A program made the translations under genes and the position numbers. A stretch of 64,000 nucleotides of DNA from Cryptomeria japonica (taxonomy: Eukaryota > Streptophyta > Pinopsida > Cupressales > Cupressaceae). Shown in pieces: positions 1-11,861 of this stretch. The notes under the pieces are model-generated. The model saw only the letters and a list, made by a program, of their open reading frames with translations, had not been told where the DNA came from and did not search any database. The stretch is from the NCBI RefSeq assembly GCF_030272615.1, contig NC_081415.1, positions 627,067,740 to 627,131,739 of the forward strand. Reading direction: 5' to 3'. Within the stretch, counting starts at the first letter, position 1, and each line of letters starts with the position of its first letter.

Positions 1-620
1 ATTTATGAAAAGATCCTCAAATTGGAGAAGGCAATAAGATATTGTTCAGCAAATTGGGAAGTGAGGACCAGAGAATTCACTAAGTAGTGTAAAAATTTGA
101 ATAAAATGTTGGCTTTGGGTTAAGAAGTGATTAAAAATGAAGATTTGTTGGGAGGAGATGATTTTGCTAGTCTACAATCTTGTATTTTTATAATAGAAGT
201 TAAGATAGAAGTTCTTGAGTAGTGTAGGTCAAGGATATTGGAGACACATGCTCCTCTTTTGAAATCAATTGGTAAGTATGAGAATTTTGTGAAGAAGTTG
301 TTAGGGGCATATGGTCTTGATAAATTTGAAAGATGGTCGCTTGAAGGAAGGTGTAGTGCCAGATCAATGGGATTAGTATGTAGCTCATCATTTTGCACCT
401 ACAGTGGAGTTCAATATAGAGTTAATGAATAGATGCTCATTTTTGACCTCTCAATATATACATACAGAGGGAGTAATTGATAAGTTGATCAGTAGATGGG
501 AGTAGACAAAATTTTTTGAAGAAGTGTGAGTTTTGGATTTCATATGTTGTTGATCCTTCTGAAGATATAGCTGCATGTTTTATTAGTAACTACAAGAGCT
601 ATAAAAGGAGTAAAGGATGA
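1..620 (+). pseudogene. Degenerate reading frame of unknown family at window edge
   Basis: Coding-like sequence runs in from the left edge. Frame 1 is readable from base 1 to about 430 with only a few TAG/TAA stops, and a shifted frame continues to about 620. The protein is Lys/Glu/Leu-rich and helical-looking, with segments such as KILKLEKAIRYCSANWEV and LLGAYGLDKFERW. I do not recognise the family. Its last part (a VIDKLISRW..TKFFEECEF region) is weakly like the end of reading frame D (GMDKIVCTGTFFESFER near 40.56-40.62 kb). It could therefore be the C-terminal end of the third reading frame of another copy of element A lying to the left. The resemblance was judged by eye and may be chance. 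Confidence 0.4.
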
Positions 621-1596
621 ACACATAGTTGCCACACATGCAATTTTTGACAACTTTTTGAAGATATTTTTTGTCCCCATCAAAGCTGAAAATTCAACCA
701 CTATGCAACATCAACTTCAGTTTTTGGGTAAATTTTGCATGGCTATAATGGCCAATTTCGGGAACGTATGTTTCATAATGATAGTTAATTAGTAGTTTCA
801 CTGGAGTTCAAGGCAGAGACTTGCATGTCAACTGTGACTCCTTTCTTTTGTAGCATTTCATTTAGATAGCTTTAATTCCTAGAATTTAGGACATGAAACT
901 CTATAAATTAGAGATTTTGATTCATTGTAAGGTTCCACAAATTGATAATTTAAGGTCCATTTTAGAGACTCCATTAGAGATTTTATTCAGATTTTTATAA
1001 GTTTAGAATATTTTGTGATACTCTTTGAATTTTAATACAAAAGCAACTTATGGAGTCCCTAATCTACTTGTGTGTTCTGTATGGTTGTGTTCTTCATGAT
1101 CTGGTAACTTCTATCATTTGAATCAACAACTAGTTCTTTTGGATGTTTTATTATTTTATGAATCATATTGCGCATGTATATGGTATATGAGGATTAAATT
1201 GATAGGGCAATTATTGGTTGGGTGATATTCATTTCCATTGGTGTGTAGAGTTGTCTGACTTTATATACTTTCTGGGGCCCGTTATTTGAATATTGATTTT
1301 GTGATATTGATAATATTTGGATTATGAAATTCTAACCTTGTGGATCATTCAATTGTTATTGTATCGATTTCATTCTTATTTCCTTGTTCCCCTAATCTAT
1401 ATTTTGCCATTTATTTTGAGAGAACCTAAATCAAAAAATACAAGAAAGAAAAGTAGGTAATTTGAAGTTGTTTCAACCAGCAAGCCCCTTGACAGGTACA
1501 ATCGTATCAACCATTGAGTTGCCCATCACTGTCGAGACCTGACTATAGAGACCTTGGAGTAGTTAGTTTCCCAAAACTTACTGCTTTTCAGGAGAG
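621..1596. other. Non-coding stretch, possible old LTR or leader of element A
   Basis: AT-rich, no reading frame. Bases about 800-900 (TTCAAGGCAGAGACT ... CTTTTGTAGCATTT) and about 1005-1045 (TTTTGTGAT..CTTTGAATTTTAATAC) resemble, in the same order, parts of 41.03-41.33 kb downstream of reading frame D (TTCAAGGCCAAGAGACT ... CTTTGTATCATTTTG, then CTTTTGAATGAAATATAATC). This would fit strongly diverged LTRs flanking element A. No clean TG...CA ends, target duplication or primer site could be placed. Confidence 0.3.
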
Positions 1597-3929
1597 GTGG
1601 TGAGTGTTCATACAAACTACCTGATTGTTGGTGAGTGTGTCAAAACACCCATAAAAAATTACCAGATATTGTCTTATTTGGTATCCCAAGGTTATTTAGG
1701 TAGTGACTCTGAAGTCTCTACACCAGTACGTGTATTTTTGAATATTTCTAACAAGTCCTTGAAATATTTTATCACCATGAGCAAAGCTAAAAACACCAGA
1801 GGCTATATGAAGTTACATCTGGAAGAGAGATTGGAAGGAGAGCTTCTTGGAGCTCCGTAGAGGAGTGGGACAAGAAGAAATGCGGAAAAAAGAACCGCTC
1901 CCTCATCATGGAAGCCAAAGAATAAGAATACAAGTAAGTCATATTTGTATCCTATTCCTGAAGTTCATACAACATCTTCTAAGAGTTCTGAGTCAGATGG
2001 TTTAGGACTCTTTGATTCCTTATTTAATACACATGTTCAAGAAGAAGTGCAACAATAGAATAAGGAAGTTACCTAGGTCCAATATTCAGAAAAGAGAAGA
2101 GGTTGGAGTAGAAGTAGAAGTCATCAAAGAGATACTATCATTGGTGTATCTCCTCCTCTTGGCCTCACAATAGAATTTCCTTATAGTTATGAGTCAATTC
2201 AAGAACAAGGAGATGCTAACCTAATAGATTTAGGTGATACTTCTGGATCTGAAATAAATTTGCCAAATCATGAAGAGGTTTCCAGAGATATAGACATGTT
2301 AAGAAAGGAACTCCAAGAACAAGTGGAACTCAGAAAGAAAAGCGTAAAAGAGAAACAATCTGAGTCATTAGTTCAATGATCAAAAGAGATAGTCTAATGA
2401 GACAATTAGTTACACTTAAGGCTTTAAATCAAAAGAAAGTAAAGCCTAATATTGATGGTCCTATTGTAAGAGAAACCCTAGACAAGAGAGTTGAACAAAC
2501 TGTTAAAGAAAAGCCTAAAAGCCTTGTTGATATTCAAAAATTAGTAGATCAAGTTGATCCTAAGAAGAATGTTCAACTCTCTAATTCTAATCAAGACAAA
2601 GGAAAGAAAAAGGTGTCTGGTATTAAGATAAATGACCAGCAATCTACAAATAATCTGGATCAAAATCAAGGATTGTCCTAAGTTGATATAGAACTAGAAA
2701 AGGAAAGAACAAAAAATGAAACTCTTGCAAAAGAGTTAGAGAAGATAGAAATGGAAGTTGCTATAGAAGAAAAGGAAAGGAAAATTAATTTCCTTAAGAT
2801 ATCAATGTTGAATAGTGCTTCTTTTAATGTTGGTCCATCTAATGTTCCAACTATCTCTAGTTCAATCCCCACAACACAACAAAATGTTACTATAAATACT
2901 CCCACCCAAAATGTTCAAAATACCCAAACTACCAGAGTTGGAATCACTGGGCAGGGAGGTCAAGTAGCCACTCAAAGCACAAGTCAGTCCCAAGCTTCTA
3001 AGGTACCTGTTGGAATTACAACATGAACTAATACTAGGATTGGTACTAGAACTAATGTTGGTGGACAAGCTGCTAGTGGACAATTTTAAAGGAGGCCTAT
3101 CCATTTGGAAAGGTATAGACAACTACGTTTTGATGCAATTCTAGGTTGTCCTAACATAGTCCCAAATGAGTTGAGGGACAAGATCAACAAATTTGCAGGG
3201 AATAATGTTATCATGGGAGAAGAACATCTAAGAGCCTTTACTGATAAATTAAATGATTATGAAGTAGACCATGAGGATGTTGTCATGAAACTGGTTGTAC
3301 AATCTCTGACTAAGGATGCTAGGGATTAGAACAAAGGGTTATCTACTGCAAGCATCATCTCTTGGGAAGAATTTGAAAGATCCTTGAAAGAATAATATGG
3401 TGACAAAATAAATGCTAGTTTTATATTGAATGAATTCAACAATATAAAGAAGTTACCAAATGAGGCTATAACTTATTTTAACATCGGGTTTCGAAAGGCT
3501 ATGCACAAATTATTTCAGGTTCTAAGATTAGATGACAATGTTTATCTAACAACTTATGTAAATGCATTTGATTCAAAAATGATATATCTCCTTAGAGATA
3601 AAGATCCTCATAATTTGAGAGATGCATTTAGGATGGCTATAAACAATGAAATCAATAGAAGAGCTTCTGGTAAGCTTGGAAGAAGAGAGGATCGTAGGTT
3701 CTCTAAAAATGTAAAAGATAAAGTGGAGAAACCTTTAGGGTCAAAGTCTAAAGAAGAAGATAAATGGGACACGATGTTTAGTACCTTGAAGGATCTAAAG
3801 TTAACTATTGCAAAGAATGACAAAGATACTACACCAGAGAAGCAACAGTTTAATAAATTTAACATACCCCTAAGACTACAAGATTACCCATACAAAAAGA
3901 ATTGGAAGGATGGTAAGCCAGTTCAGTGA
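1597..3929 (+). pseudogene. gag: Element A gag polyprotein, broken
   Basis: The capsid-type structural protein of element A. An N-terminal part (1597 to about 2375, frame 1) is followed after a frameshift by frame 3 from 2376 to 3929, interrupted by stops ending at 2681, 3026, 3329 and 3929. A Lys/Glu-rich coiled section and a Ser/Thr/Gln-rich linker (about 2820-3070) precede the conserved Retrotrans_gag-like core (about 3160-3650). The core has the pattern LTKDARD..K, SWEEFE, YGDK, L.EFN.IKK..NEAI..FN. A charged C-terminal tail follows. No CCHC zinc knuckle is readable. The start is uncertain because the first 260 codons contain stops. Family assignment rests on the core pattern and its position upstream of protease. 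Confidence 0.7.
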
Positions 3930-5300
3930 CAACAAAAGAACAAACAGGAGCAGCAGAATCCTGATCCATTGCAAAAACACAGTAAATGTAGTTGAAGATA
4001 CACTTTTGTGTATTGCCTGCCAGTCACCCTCACCTGAGTATTGTGTAGTTGAACAATTTATTGTTGCCAAAGAAGAACTACAAGAAGAATAATAAGAGGA
4101 AACATTTGAGGATAGCAATGTTGATTGTCTTATGACCACTTCTTATCTTGGAGGAGTAGAATATTTTTTGTTGATATTGAAACTCAGGGCCTAGATGTGG
4201 ATCACCGAAGGAAAAGAAGTGAATCATATCATCAACAAGTTTTTTTTGATGAAGATCTTGGTGCAGATGATCAAGTGTGTAATGTTGAAAAAGGAGAGGA
4301 TACAATATCCTTGAGAATACCTTCTGATGAGGAGATTTCCAAAATAACAACTACTATGGTGGTTCAAGTTACAAGTAATTACCAATTAGGAAATAGAACA
4401 ATCAGTGAAGATCAAGGCAAGCCTTCTAGTCTATTCATCAAAGAATTGAAAGATAAAGGCAAGGAGGTAAAAGAAGATAAATCAAAGAAGGATAATGTCA
4501 AAATCAAGGAGGTCAAGAAAAGGGAATGGGCTAAGAAAGATGAGATTTTAAAGCCTATTGAGGAAGTTGCTTCACCCAAGGTGAAGACCTAAGCAATTGA
4601 AAAGTCTGCTACACCTATTGGAGAGGACCTGAAGTAGAAACAAATTATTGAAAGCAACAAGCTGAAGAAAGATGAAGAAAAACCAGGTATGTCTCTTGAA
4701 TTGCCAGATTACACACCTGTTGATATGATGCAGTTGCTTTCTCAAATTACAGTTAAGGTTCATTTACAAGAAATGTTAAGAATAAATGAACATAAGGAGA
4801 AAGCCATGGCTTGGGTCAAGGGTGTTTCTTCTTCTATCAAAATTGAACATAAGAGTGATATTCTTATTGTAAAGGAACAAGAGAACAAAAATGAGAAAAA
4901 GGAAAAGGAACTTGAGGGAATGGTTTCACAAATTCCTCAAATTTATCTTGAGGATACAGTAGATGAGTGTCCTAGAAATGTGGATCCATTTTTCTTAAGT
5001 GTTATCATAAATGGGGGTTTATTGAAGAATTGCATGATTGATTCTAGAGCCTCAAACAATGTCATGCCAGTGAGAATTATGGAGGCCATTGGTTTAAATG
5101 TTGATACCACTCAAGGTAGATGTTGTTCTATTGATTCAAGAGAGGTACTTGTGATAGGTACTATAAGGGCACTGCTTTATAATTTTGCATCCTTCCCTGA
5201 GAAGGACTTAACCATGAGTGTCTTAGTTGTAGACATCCCACCTCATTATGGGATGCTATTGTTAAGAAAATGGAGTGCTTCTATGGGAGGAAGATTGTAG
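3930..5300 (+). pseudogene. Element A gag-protease linker and aspartic protease
   Basis: The frame shifts briefly (3930-4092) and then frame 3 resumes from 4125. A long hydrophilic Lys/Glu-rich linker (about 4400-4690) leads into a retropepsin-like domain at about 4970-5300. The active site reads M-I-D-S-R-A-S-N-N-V-M-P with the Asp codon at 5040. The usual DSGAS glycine is Arg, which should inactivate the enzyme. A later hydrophobic stretch ending PPHYGMLLLRKW fits the second half of the fold. Stops at 4590-4592 (TAA) and 4635-4637 (TAG) and the mutated active site show decay. The normal role would be processing of the gag-pol polyprotein. Confidence 0.75.
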
Positions 5301-5985
5301 TGTGATTTATCTTATGCAACCTTTTGAGTTGATGGTGAGAATGTGAAAATTGAGAGAGAGTCAAGGGTGCCATATATGGTGGTGTATGACTCTGATGAGG
5401 ACATTACATGTTTTGTAGACACTAACATCAATGCATTCAGAATTGAAGACTCCCAAAGAGAAGAAAAGGAACAACCTACACCATTGGATGAAGAGGTAGA
5501 AAAATCATTAGATGATGAAAGTCTTTGGACAATATATTTGATGGAGATAATTCAAAGGAAGGCTCAGGTGCAGGTGTATTGTTTATCTCACCCCATAGTA
5601 AAACTTTCAAATTTTATTTTACTTTGTCCTTTGCATGCACAAATAATGTGGCAGAGTATGGAGCATTAGTTTTTGGATTGAGACTAGCAAAAAAGCATGG
5701 GATTTAGAATCTCAAAGTCATTGGAGATTCAGAATTGGTCATATCCCAAATTAGGTCAAAGTATGCATCAAAAAACAAAAGATTAAAATAATATAGGAAT
5801 GTTGTATGGGATGATTTTGAGAACTTTGATGCATTTGGCATTGATAGGAAAGAAAGAAGCCATAATAGGATGGCTGATTTACTAGATAATATTGCATTAA
5901 GGCCAGAAGATATAACTTTTGCTAAAATCTCAAAAGTTGAGGTTCAAACTAGACCATTGGTCCCTGAACACATTGAAAGCTAATA
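5301..5985 (+). pseudogene. RNase H domain located between protease and RT (element A)
   Basis: A ribonuclease H fold upstream of reverse transcriptase. After a frameshift near 5525 the text reads IFDGDNSKEGSGAGVLF (first catalytic Asp in FDG), then CTNNVAEYGALVFGLRLAKK (Glu in NNVAEY), then VIGDSELVISQI (third acid in GDSEL), and finally NRMADLLDNIAL, the region expected to hold the last acidic residue. All four acidic positions are visible. In-frame stops occur near 5706 and 5789. The element also has the usual RNase H after RT (7319-7615), so it carries two. A single-RNase H gypsy element has it only after RT. Confidence 0.75.
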
Positions 5986-7318
5986 AGTTTTCAATGATGA
6001 TGATGATATTCTAAAATTCCAACATTGTGTGGATGAATATGAGAATCAGGAGATTAATTTTGGGGATTTTGTACAAACAGTAGATGGAAAGGAAACAATT
6101 TTTAGGAATGAGGTGATTCAGATGAAGACAAACAAAATTCTTGAAGGCTTGGTTGTGTTAGAAAGAGTGTTTGATAGTTATGATAAGGCTAAAGTTGCTA
6201 CTACTGCCCCACATCCTGAGGATTTGGAAGAAGTTAACCTTGGAACTGAGGGAGCACCAAAGAAGGTGTATATTGGTAAAAAGATGTCACCTAAGGTGAG
6301 TAAAATGATGATTGATCTATTAAGAAAGTATAGACATGTCTTTTATTGCTCATATGATGACCTAAAATCCTATAGGGAACACTTATTCCAATAGGAAATT
6401 CCTTTGAGGGAAGGTGCTAAGCCTTTCAGACAAAAGAAAAGGCCGATTAATCCAACCATAGCACACAAAATGTAAGAAGAACTTGTTAAGATAAGGGATT
6501 ATGGGATTATAAAACCTATTAGACATTCATCATGGGTGTCTAACTTGGTACCTTTAAGAAAGAAGAATGGAGATATTAGATTGTGTGTTGACTTCAGAAA
6601 TATTAATACATCTTCATTAAAAGACAACTATCCATTTCCTAACATGGAAGCTATGTTGTAGAGGGTCACAAGATGTGAACTTATGTACATGATAGATGGT
6701 TTCTCAGGTTACAACCATGTGATGGTTAAGGAATCATAGCAGTATAAGACAACATTTACTACACCTTGGGGAGCATATGTTTATCTAAGAATTCTTTTTG
6801 GGTTAACAGATGTAGGAGAAACATTCCAAAGAGCAATGGATGTTGCATTTTTTGATATCATAAATATCTTCCTAGTTGTTTATCAGGATGATTTAACAAC
6901 TTACTCTAATAAGGAAGGTGATCATTGTGGCCATCTTCAAAAAAAATTTAACAGAGTTGTTGAATATGGTATATCCTTAAACCCAAATAAGTGTTCTTTT
7001 GGGGTAACTAAGGGCAAGTTGCTGGGCCATATTCTTTCAAAATATGGTGTAAGGAATGATCCTAAAAGGGTAGTGGCAGTTGATAAGGTACCTCAACCCA
7101 AGATAGTGGAAGGTATTCAATCTTTCTTTGGGCGAATAAATTTTCTCAAAAGATTTGTCACTAATTTTACTAAAATTAGTAGACCTATTTCTAAAATGTT
7201 GAAGAAGGGTGCAAATTTGGAATGGGAGAGAGAACCAACTAAAGCATTCCAAAAAATAAATCAAGCCATTAAGAATTATCATGTCTTCAAAACACCAAAT
7301 TATAATAAACCCATGTAA
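5986..7318 (+). pseudogene. Element A reverse transcriptase with N-terminal linker
   Basis: Frame 2 continues from the upstream RNase H through an acidic linker (6029-6394) into RT. RT landmarks in order: WVSNLVPLRKKNGDIRLCVDFR (about 6534-6600), DNYPFPNMEAML, MIDGFSGYN (about 6690-6716), KTTFTTPWGAYVYL, FGLTDVGETFQRAM, and the catalytic box as Y-Q-D-D in VVYQDDLTTYS (about 6880). The thumb and connection region follow (LGHILSKYGVRNDPKRV, FFGRINFLKRFV). Several CAG/CAA-like codons have become TAG/TAA, including MEAML-stop-RVT and the middle of VKES-stop-QYK. The frame ends at 7316-7318. It would copy element RNA into DNA in the particle. Confidence 0.85.
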
Positions 7319-7934
7319 ATTTTCTCATTTGCATCTTTCCATACTGTTGTTATAGTTTTGTTGTAAAAGAACTCATAGGGTTTTGAACAACCCATTGCAT
7401 TTTTTAGTAAATCTTTGCAAGCTGCAGAATTGAAATATGATTTAAATGAAAAGCAGGCTTATGCACTAGTGAAGGTTGTTAAAGATTTCAGGAGTTATCT
7501 GATGGGAGCAATAGTGGTTGCATATGTCCCTAGTGGAACAATAAAGGACATCTTCACACAACAAGAGGTGTCAAGAAGAAGATGTAGGTGGATCAACAAG
7601 ATCCAAGAGTTTTAACATTGGTATCCAAGTCACCAAATTGGTGAGAGGACAAGCATTGGCCAAGTTAATGGCTCAAATCAATCTAGATACCAATCATATA
7701 AACTTTCAAGAAGAAGAGAACAAAGCTCATCTCTGTGATATGGATGGTTGTGAGTGGTATGATAATGTGATATATTAGTTGCAGAAGATGAAATGTTCTA
7801 AAGGTATGAGTGATAACAAAAAGAGGACATTGAAGTTACATGCTATAAAGTATGCTATTGTCAATGTAAAGCTTTGGTGGAGAAACAATGATGGTGTTAT
7901 GCTAAAGTGTGTTGACTAGGACCAAGCTCAGAAA
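7319..7934 (+). pseudogene. Element A second RNase H and RNase H-integrase spacer, heavily decayed
   Basis: The usual gypsy RNase H position. The first half (FASFHTVVIVLL, then stop-rich sequence) is frame-shifted. The second half is readable at 7415-7615 as AAELKYDLNEKQAYALVKVV, matching the ELKY...EKE/QAYALV helix of retroelement RNase H. The first acidic residue is not recoverable with confidence. From 7616 a spacer (VTKLVRGQALAKLMAQINLD) leads to integrase in frame 3, with stops near 7780 and 7917. Confidence 0.65.
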
Positions 7935-9012
7935 TTGTTGATAGAAATGCATGGTGGAGTCTATGGAGGTCATTATATGGCCAAAACAACTACACACAAG
8001 GTATTGAGGGTTGGGTTTTGCTGGCCAAAATTTTTTACAGATGTGCATCAGTTGGTCAAAAAGTGTAAACCATGCCAAAGGTTTTCTAGGAAATTGATTT
8101 TTTTAGGGAATCTGCCATTAAAGTCAATAGGTGTGCAGGCTCCATTTCAATAATGGGCCATAGATTTTATTGGAGAAATAGCATGCAAATCTAGTGTTGG
8201 TGATTCATGGATCATGGTGGTCATTGATTACTTTACAAAGTGGGTAGAGGCTATTCCAACCAAGAGAGCAACTAGTAGGGTTGTCATTGATTTTCTTATA
8301 GACAACATATTGACAAAATTTGGATGTCCTGAAAGGATAGTGTCTAATAATGAAATTAGTTTCAGATTAGAAGAATATACTAATTTCTACAATAAATATG
8401 GCATTCAGATATCTTAGTCATCACCTAAGTACCACCCACAAGGAAATGGACAAGAAGAATGAAGCAACAAGAGCTTGATGAAGATTATCAAAAGAGTCCT
8501 AGAAAAGAACAAGAAGGCTTGGGACTCAAAGTTGAAACTTGCAGTTTGGGCAGATAGGGTAATAGTCAAAAAAGCAATAGGATGTGCTCCTTTTGACTTG
8601 GTTTATGGAATGTGTGCAAGGTTTCCCCAAAAAAATCTGATGGAAATGTATGCTTTTCCAAATTTATGATAATGATATAGATGATGATATGCAGTTGAGG
8701 GTTGAAGCATTGATAGAACCATATGAGATTAGAAGAGAAGCTCATGCTAAAAATGAAAAGTTACAAATACAAATGAAAAACTTATATGGAAAAAGAGCAA
8801 CTGCAAGAAAGTTTCAAGTGGATAATTTGGCTCTTATGTGGAATGCCAGGTTAGAAGATAAAGGAAAACATGGCAAATTTGATGCCATTTGGCTTGGTCC
8901 ATATCTGATTCAGAGAAAATGGGGATAAGATTCATGTTTCCTCTAAGAAATAACTAGTGATACTCTTGAATTGCCTATTCATGGACAATTCTTGAAGCCC
9001 TACTTGTCTTAA
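7935..9012 (+). pseudogene. Element A integrase, broken
   Basis: HHCC zinc-binding part at 7935-8090 (MHGGVYGGHYMAKTTTHKV ... KKCKPCQRF). The catalytic core follows: first Asp in WAIDFIGEI (about 8157), second in a VSDNG-type motif now reading V-S-N-N-E (Asp to Asn, about 8344), Glu in HPQGNGQEE (about 8450). The DDE triad is thus lost at its second position. Typical VIDYFTKWVEAIPTKRAT and GCAPFDLVYG segments are present. The C-terminal part (8650-9012, shifted by one frame) ends at the TAA of 9010-9012. No chromodomain follows. Stops also occur at the start of the core and before SSPKYHP. Confidence 0.8.
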
Positions 9013-10471
9013 AGTAGTTCTCTTCCATGAGCATTAGATTAGGTCATGTAAATAGTAGATTAGATTTCATTTCTATTTGAGTTGCCTTGTTTAGGTAACT
9101 TCCTATTTTTGTCTACTCTGCAAATGGTTTTCTCCAACTAAGATTCTTAATTCTCACTTCATTCGAGTGAAATGAACGTCCCCAACCAGAGCCACTGGTA
9201 GTCCTGCAAAGTGACTTAGAAAAAATTTGATGTTCTTATGAAAAATTTGGTCATTTTGAATTAATTATTCTCTTTTTTATTTCCCTCAAGCGGGTTTAGG
9301 GTCTATGCATTTTTTATTAAGTCCTATTGTTAAACCCCTTAAACCTGTTAAAATTGTGCTTTACTTTATTGACTTAAGTCTGAGTGTCATCTTGTCATTG
9401 AAGGGGCCATGTCATTTTCCTAGGAATTAATTTGTTTGGTCAGCCCCTTGTTATTTTTCTTAAGTCTAGCACACTTTATTTTATTAGCCCCATGGTTGGG
9501 TCCCCCTTTATTTCCTAACATTATGTCTATATCTATTGTCCTAGGCAGGTCCCCTTTGATTTTTATTAGCGAGCTCTTTATTATTTTCCTAAGTCTGAGC
9601 CTTATATTATTTCTCCTGGTGTCTTTATGCTAAAGATCGAATTACTAAAGATTATTTTAATTACATATGCATTAAATGGATGGTGATGTTTTAATCGCAA
9701 TAAAAAAAGGTGCTCGATTGTTAAGCGGCTAAAGTTGGTGGTCACCATGGTAGGAAGGTAACATTCAAGTAGATCAGACGGTCCTCATGACCTTGAGGTC
9801 AAAGATGCGAGGAGGATAATCATTGTGGCATCATGAGATGATGCCATGTGTAAAAGGTGGGCTGAGGTAAGTTGATGGTGGGACCATTGACCGTGGTGAA
9901 ATGGCAGTAAGATGGATGAGCTAAGTTATATTTTTTATGGGCCCGCTTGCCACATATGATAGTCAATGTTAGATTGACCAGTACAGTTCGGGCGATTTGC
10001 CAACATGGAAATGATCAGCGGTTGAGATTCAAATTTAATTCAAATGCAAATGGATTTGTTTTCTACAATCACGTGAGCTGTAATGGTGGATAGGATAGTG
10101 ACTCTTCATTCCAGAAAGTAATTAAAGGAAATTTCTAAGTTATTTTGAGTCACCAAAGCATTCAGAGGAGACTCAAAATCAATTCTAGAGCCAAAGGAGA
10201 TTTGAACAATTTCTTGCAGTGTGAAATTAGGGTTTTCTGGTGCGTTTAAAGCAATTAGTTCATCTGAGATTTTCTCATCTATTTTAAGGAAATTAAAGTT
10301 GTGAATTTCATGTGAATCCTAGGCAAAGATTTATAAATTGTTCTAGGGCTAGAGATTAGATAGAAAGAGGTGAGAATTTTCCTGAATTTTTGTTACAATT
10401 AAGTTTTCATGCTAGCCCTAGTCTTTTCCTTCTAGATTCAAATAATTATAGTAGAAACCCTTGTCTAAGAG
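9013..10471. other. Non-coding leader between element A integrase and reading frame D
   Basis: No reading frame of note. At 9.36-9.62 kb a loose repeat recurs (variants of TTTTCCTAAGTCTGAGC at about 9376, 9458 and 9590). The last 150 bases before D's ATG hold a candidate intron: AAAGAG/GTGAGAATTTT at about 10370 and a pyrimidine-rich tract ending CTTCTAG at about 10436. This would suit a spliced subgenomic message for D, but it is only a pattern match. Confidence 0.45.
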
Positions 10472-11861
10472 ATGGCACCTCAGAGAAATCATTCAGCACA
10501 ATCAAAATACTTATAAAGAAATCTTTATGATGATTTCTTGGACCAATTGAAGTTGTCAACAAATGATATGTACCAAGGGTAGAGGTTTGCACATGGATAG
10601 ACCCTAGGTGAGGGTTTAGTCAACAAATCTTGCAAGATATCAGATGTAAGGGTGCCTATGTCAAGGATAAGCATGTTCAAGCTATGGTTTAGTCAAAGGA
10701 ATTTACCAGCCCCATTTTCACAAGCATGGAAATATGATTTGGGTAAATTAGTTCTACCTACTGTATTTATGGATGTGGATTTGTTGGGAGCAATGATAGA
10801 TAAGTATGACCCAATCTCAAGGGTTGTGAGGGGAAGCAAAGAAGAAGTTATGTTGAGCATCCGGAGGGAGGAGTTTTAGGAATTTTTTGACTTGTATGAA
10901 CCTTATGCATCCCTAGAACATATTGATTTAGAGGAACTAAAGAAAGAATATGAAAAGACAAGGTATTTGATCACAACAAGATTTCTCCTATCCCACTTGG
11001 CTAAGGCAGTAGATACTCAGTATTATATTGGCCCAAGTGTTGAAGAGCCTCTTCCAATTGATGCATTTGCACATTATTTCAGGGCTACATTTTTCACACT
11101 GTGTAATATTTTAGGTTTCCACCCAAGCACAACAATCCCAAAAGAATATATGCACATGGGAATTCAGATTTAGCATCACCATTTTGCATTAATTTATGAC
11201 TTTTCTCCATAACTTGCAGACAAGATACATGAGGGGTTGCTACAGATTAAAAAGGGTGACATTAGTACCTCATTTTACTAGTATTCCATTCTTATATACA
11301 TGATCTTGTACAAAAATACAGATTTCTTTGCTAAAGAAATGGAGTTGAGAAGGGTGGTGGATGGAGAAAACATGCCAGTGCAAGTTTGGAGCATGAATAT
11401 GTCATGGGATAGAAAGGATGCAAGCTATGTCAGATTTGACAATTGCTTTGCATCTAGGATTAGGGCTCGGTTGGTAGTAAATCCATCAAGGATTCCAGTA
11501 GAATTGCATGATTTTTTGAGGCCAATGGAAAGAAAGCCAGAATTGAAACTTGAGCATAATTGGGGGGATAGCATTCCCAATTTTGTTAGCACAGTTATAA
11601 GAGTGTATGGTTTTCATGCACAGCCACATATACTGCCTTTCAATGTTCCACTTAGATTAGGATTTACAGATGTTATGTGGAAATTGGGCTGCATACATGA
11701 AGATGAGCTAACAAAAAAAAGTTAAAGGCACATTTTCCCCTTTTTACACTATAGTCCCATATTTTGTAATTCTTAAAGGAGGATGGGTCCATTTTGAAAA
11801 GGTTCTTTCTCCTTATTGTTTGAGAGCCAGCATAAAGAGGCATAGTGACCCAGAGAGGTTT
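10472..11861 (+). pseudogene. Reading frame D, segment 1 (N-terminal domain)
   Basis: First piece of a very long reading frame of unknown function. The ATG at 10472 (MAPQRNHSAQ) begins frame 2, readable to 11720 with stops that are mostly TAG. An A-run at 11713-11720 has lost or gained a base, and from 11721 the frame continues (VKGTFSPFYTIVPYF) to the insertion point of element B at 11861. The protein looks like a mixed alpha/beta globular domain with recurrent aromatic clusters (FKLWFSQRNLP, YIGPSVEEPLPIDAFAHYF, FVSTVIRVYGFHAQPHILPF). There is no RT, integrase, protease or zinc-finger signature, and no signal peptide or membrane span is evident. I do not recognise the family. Its position after integrase is that of the third (env-like) frame of some plant gypsy elements, but nothing shows an envelope role. 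Confidence 0.65.

Noticed and set aside
5343-5669. Reading 5343-5669 as one 108-codon protein
   Set aside because: The second half is an out-of-frame reading of the RNase H domain, which is open in another frame from 5525.
9436-9633. Hydrophobic 65-codon open frame that looks like a membrane peptide
   Set aside because: Made of T-rich low-complexity leader sequence with a recurring CTAAGTCTGAG word. No support as a gene.
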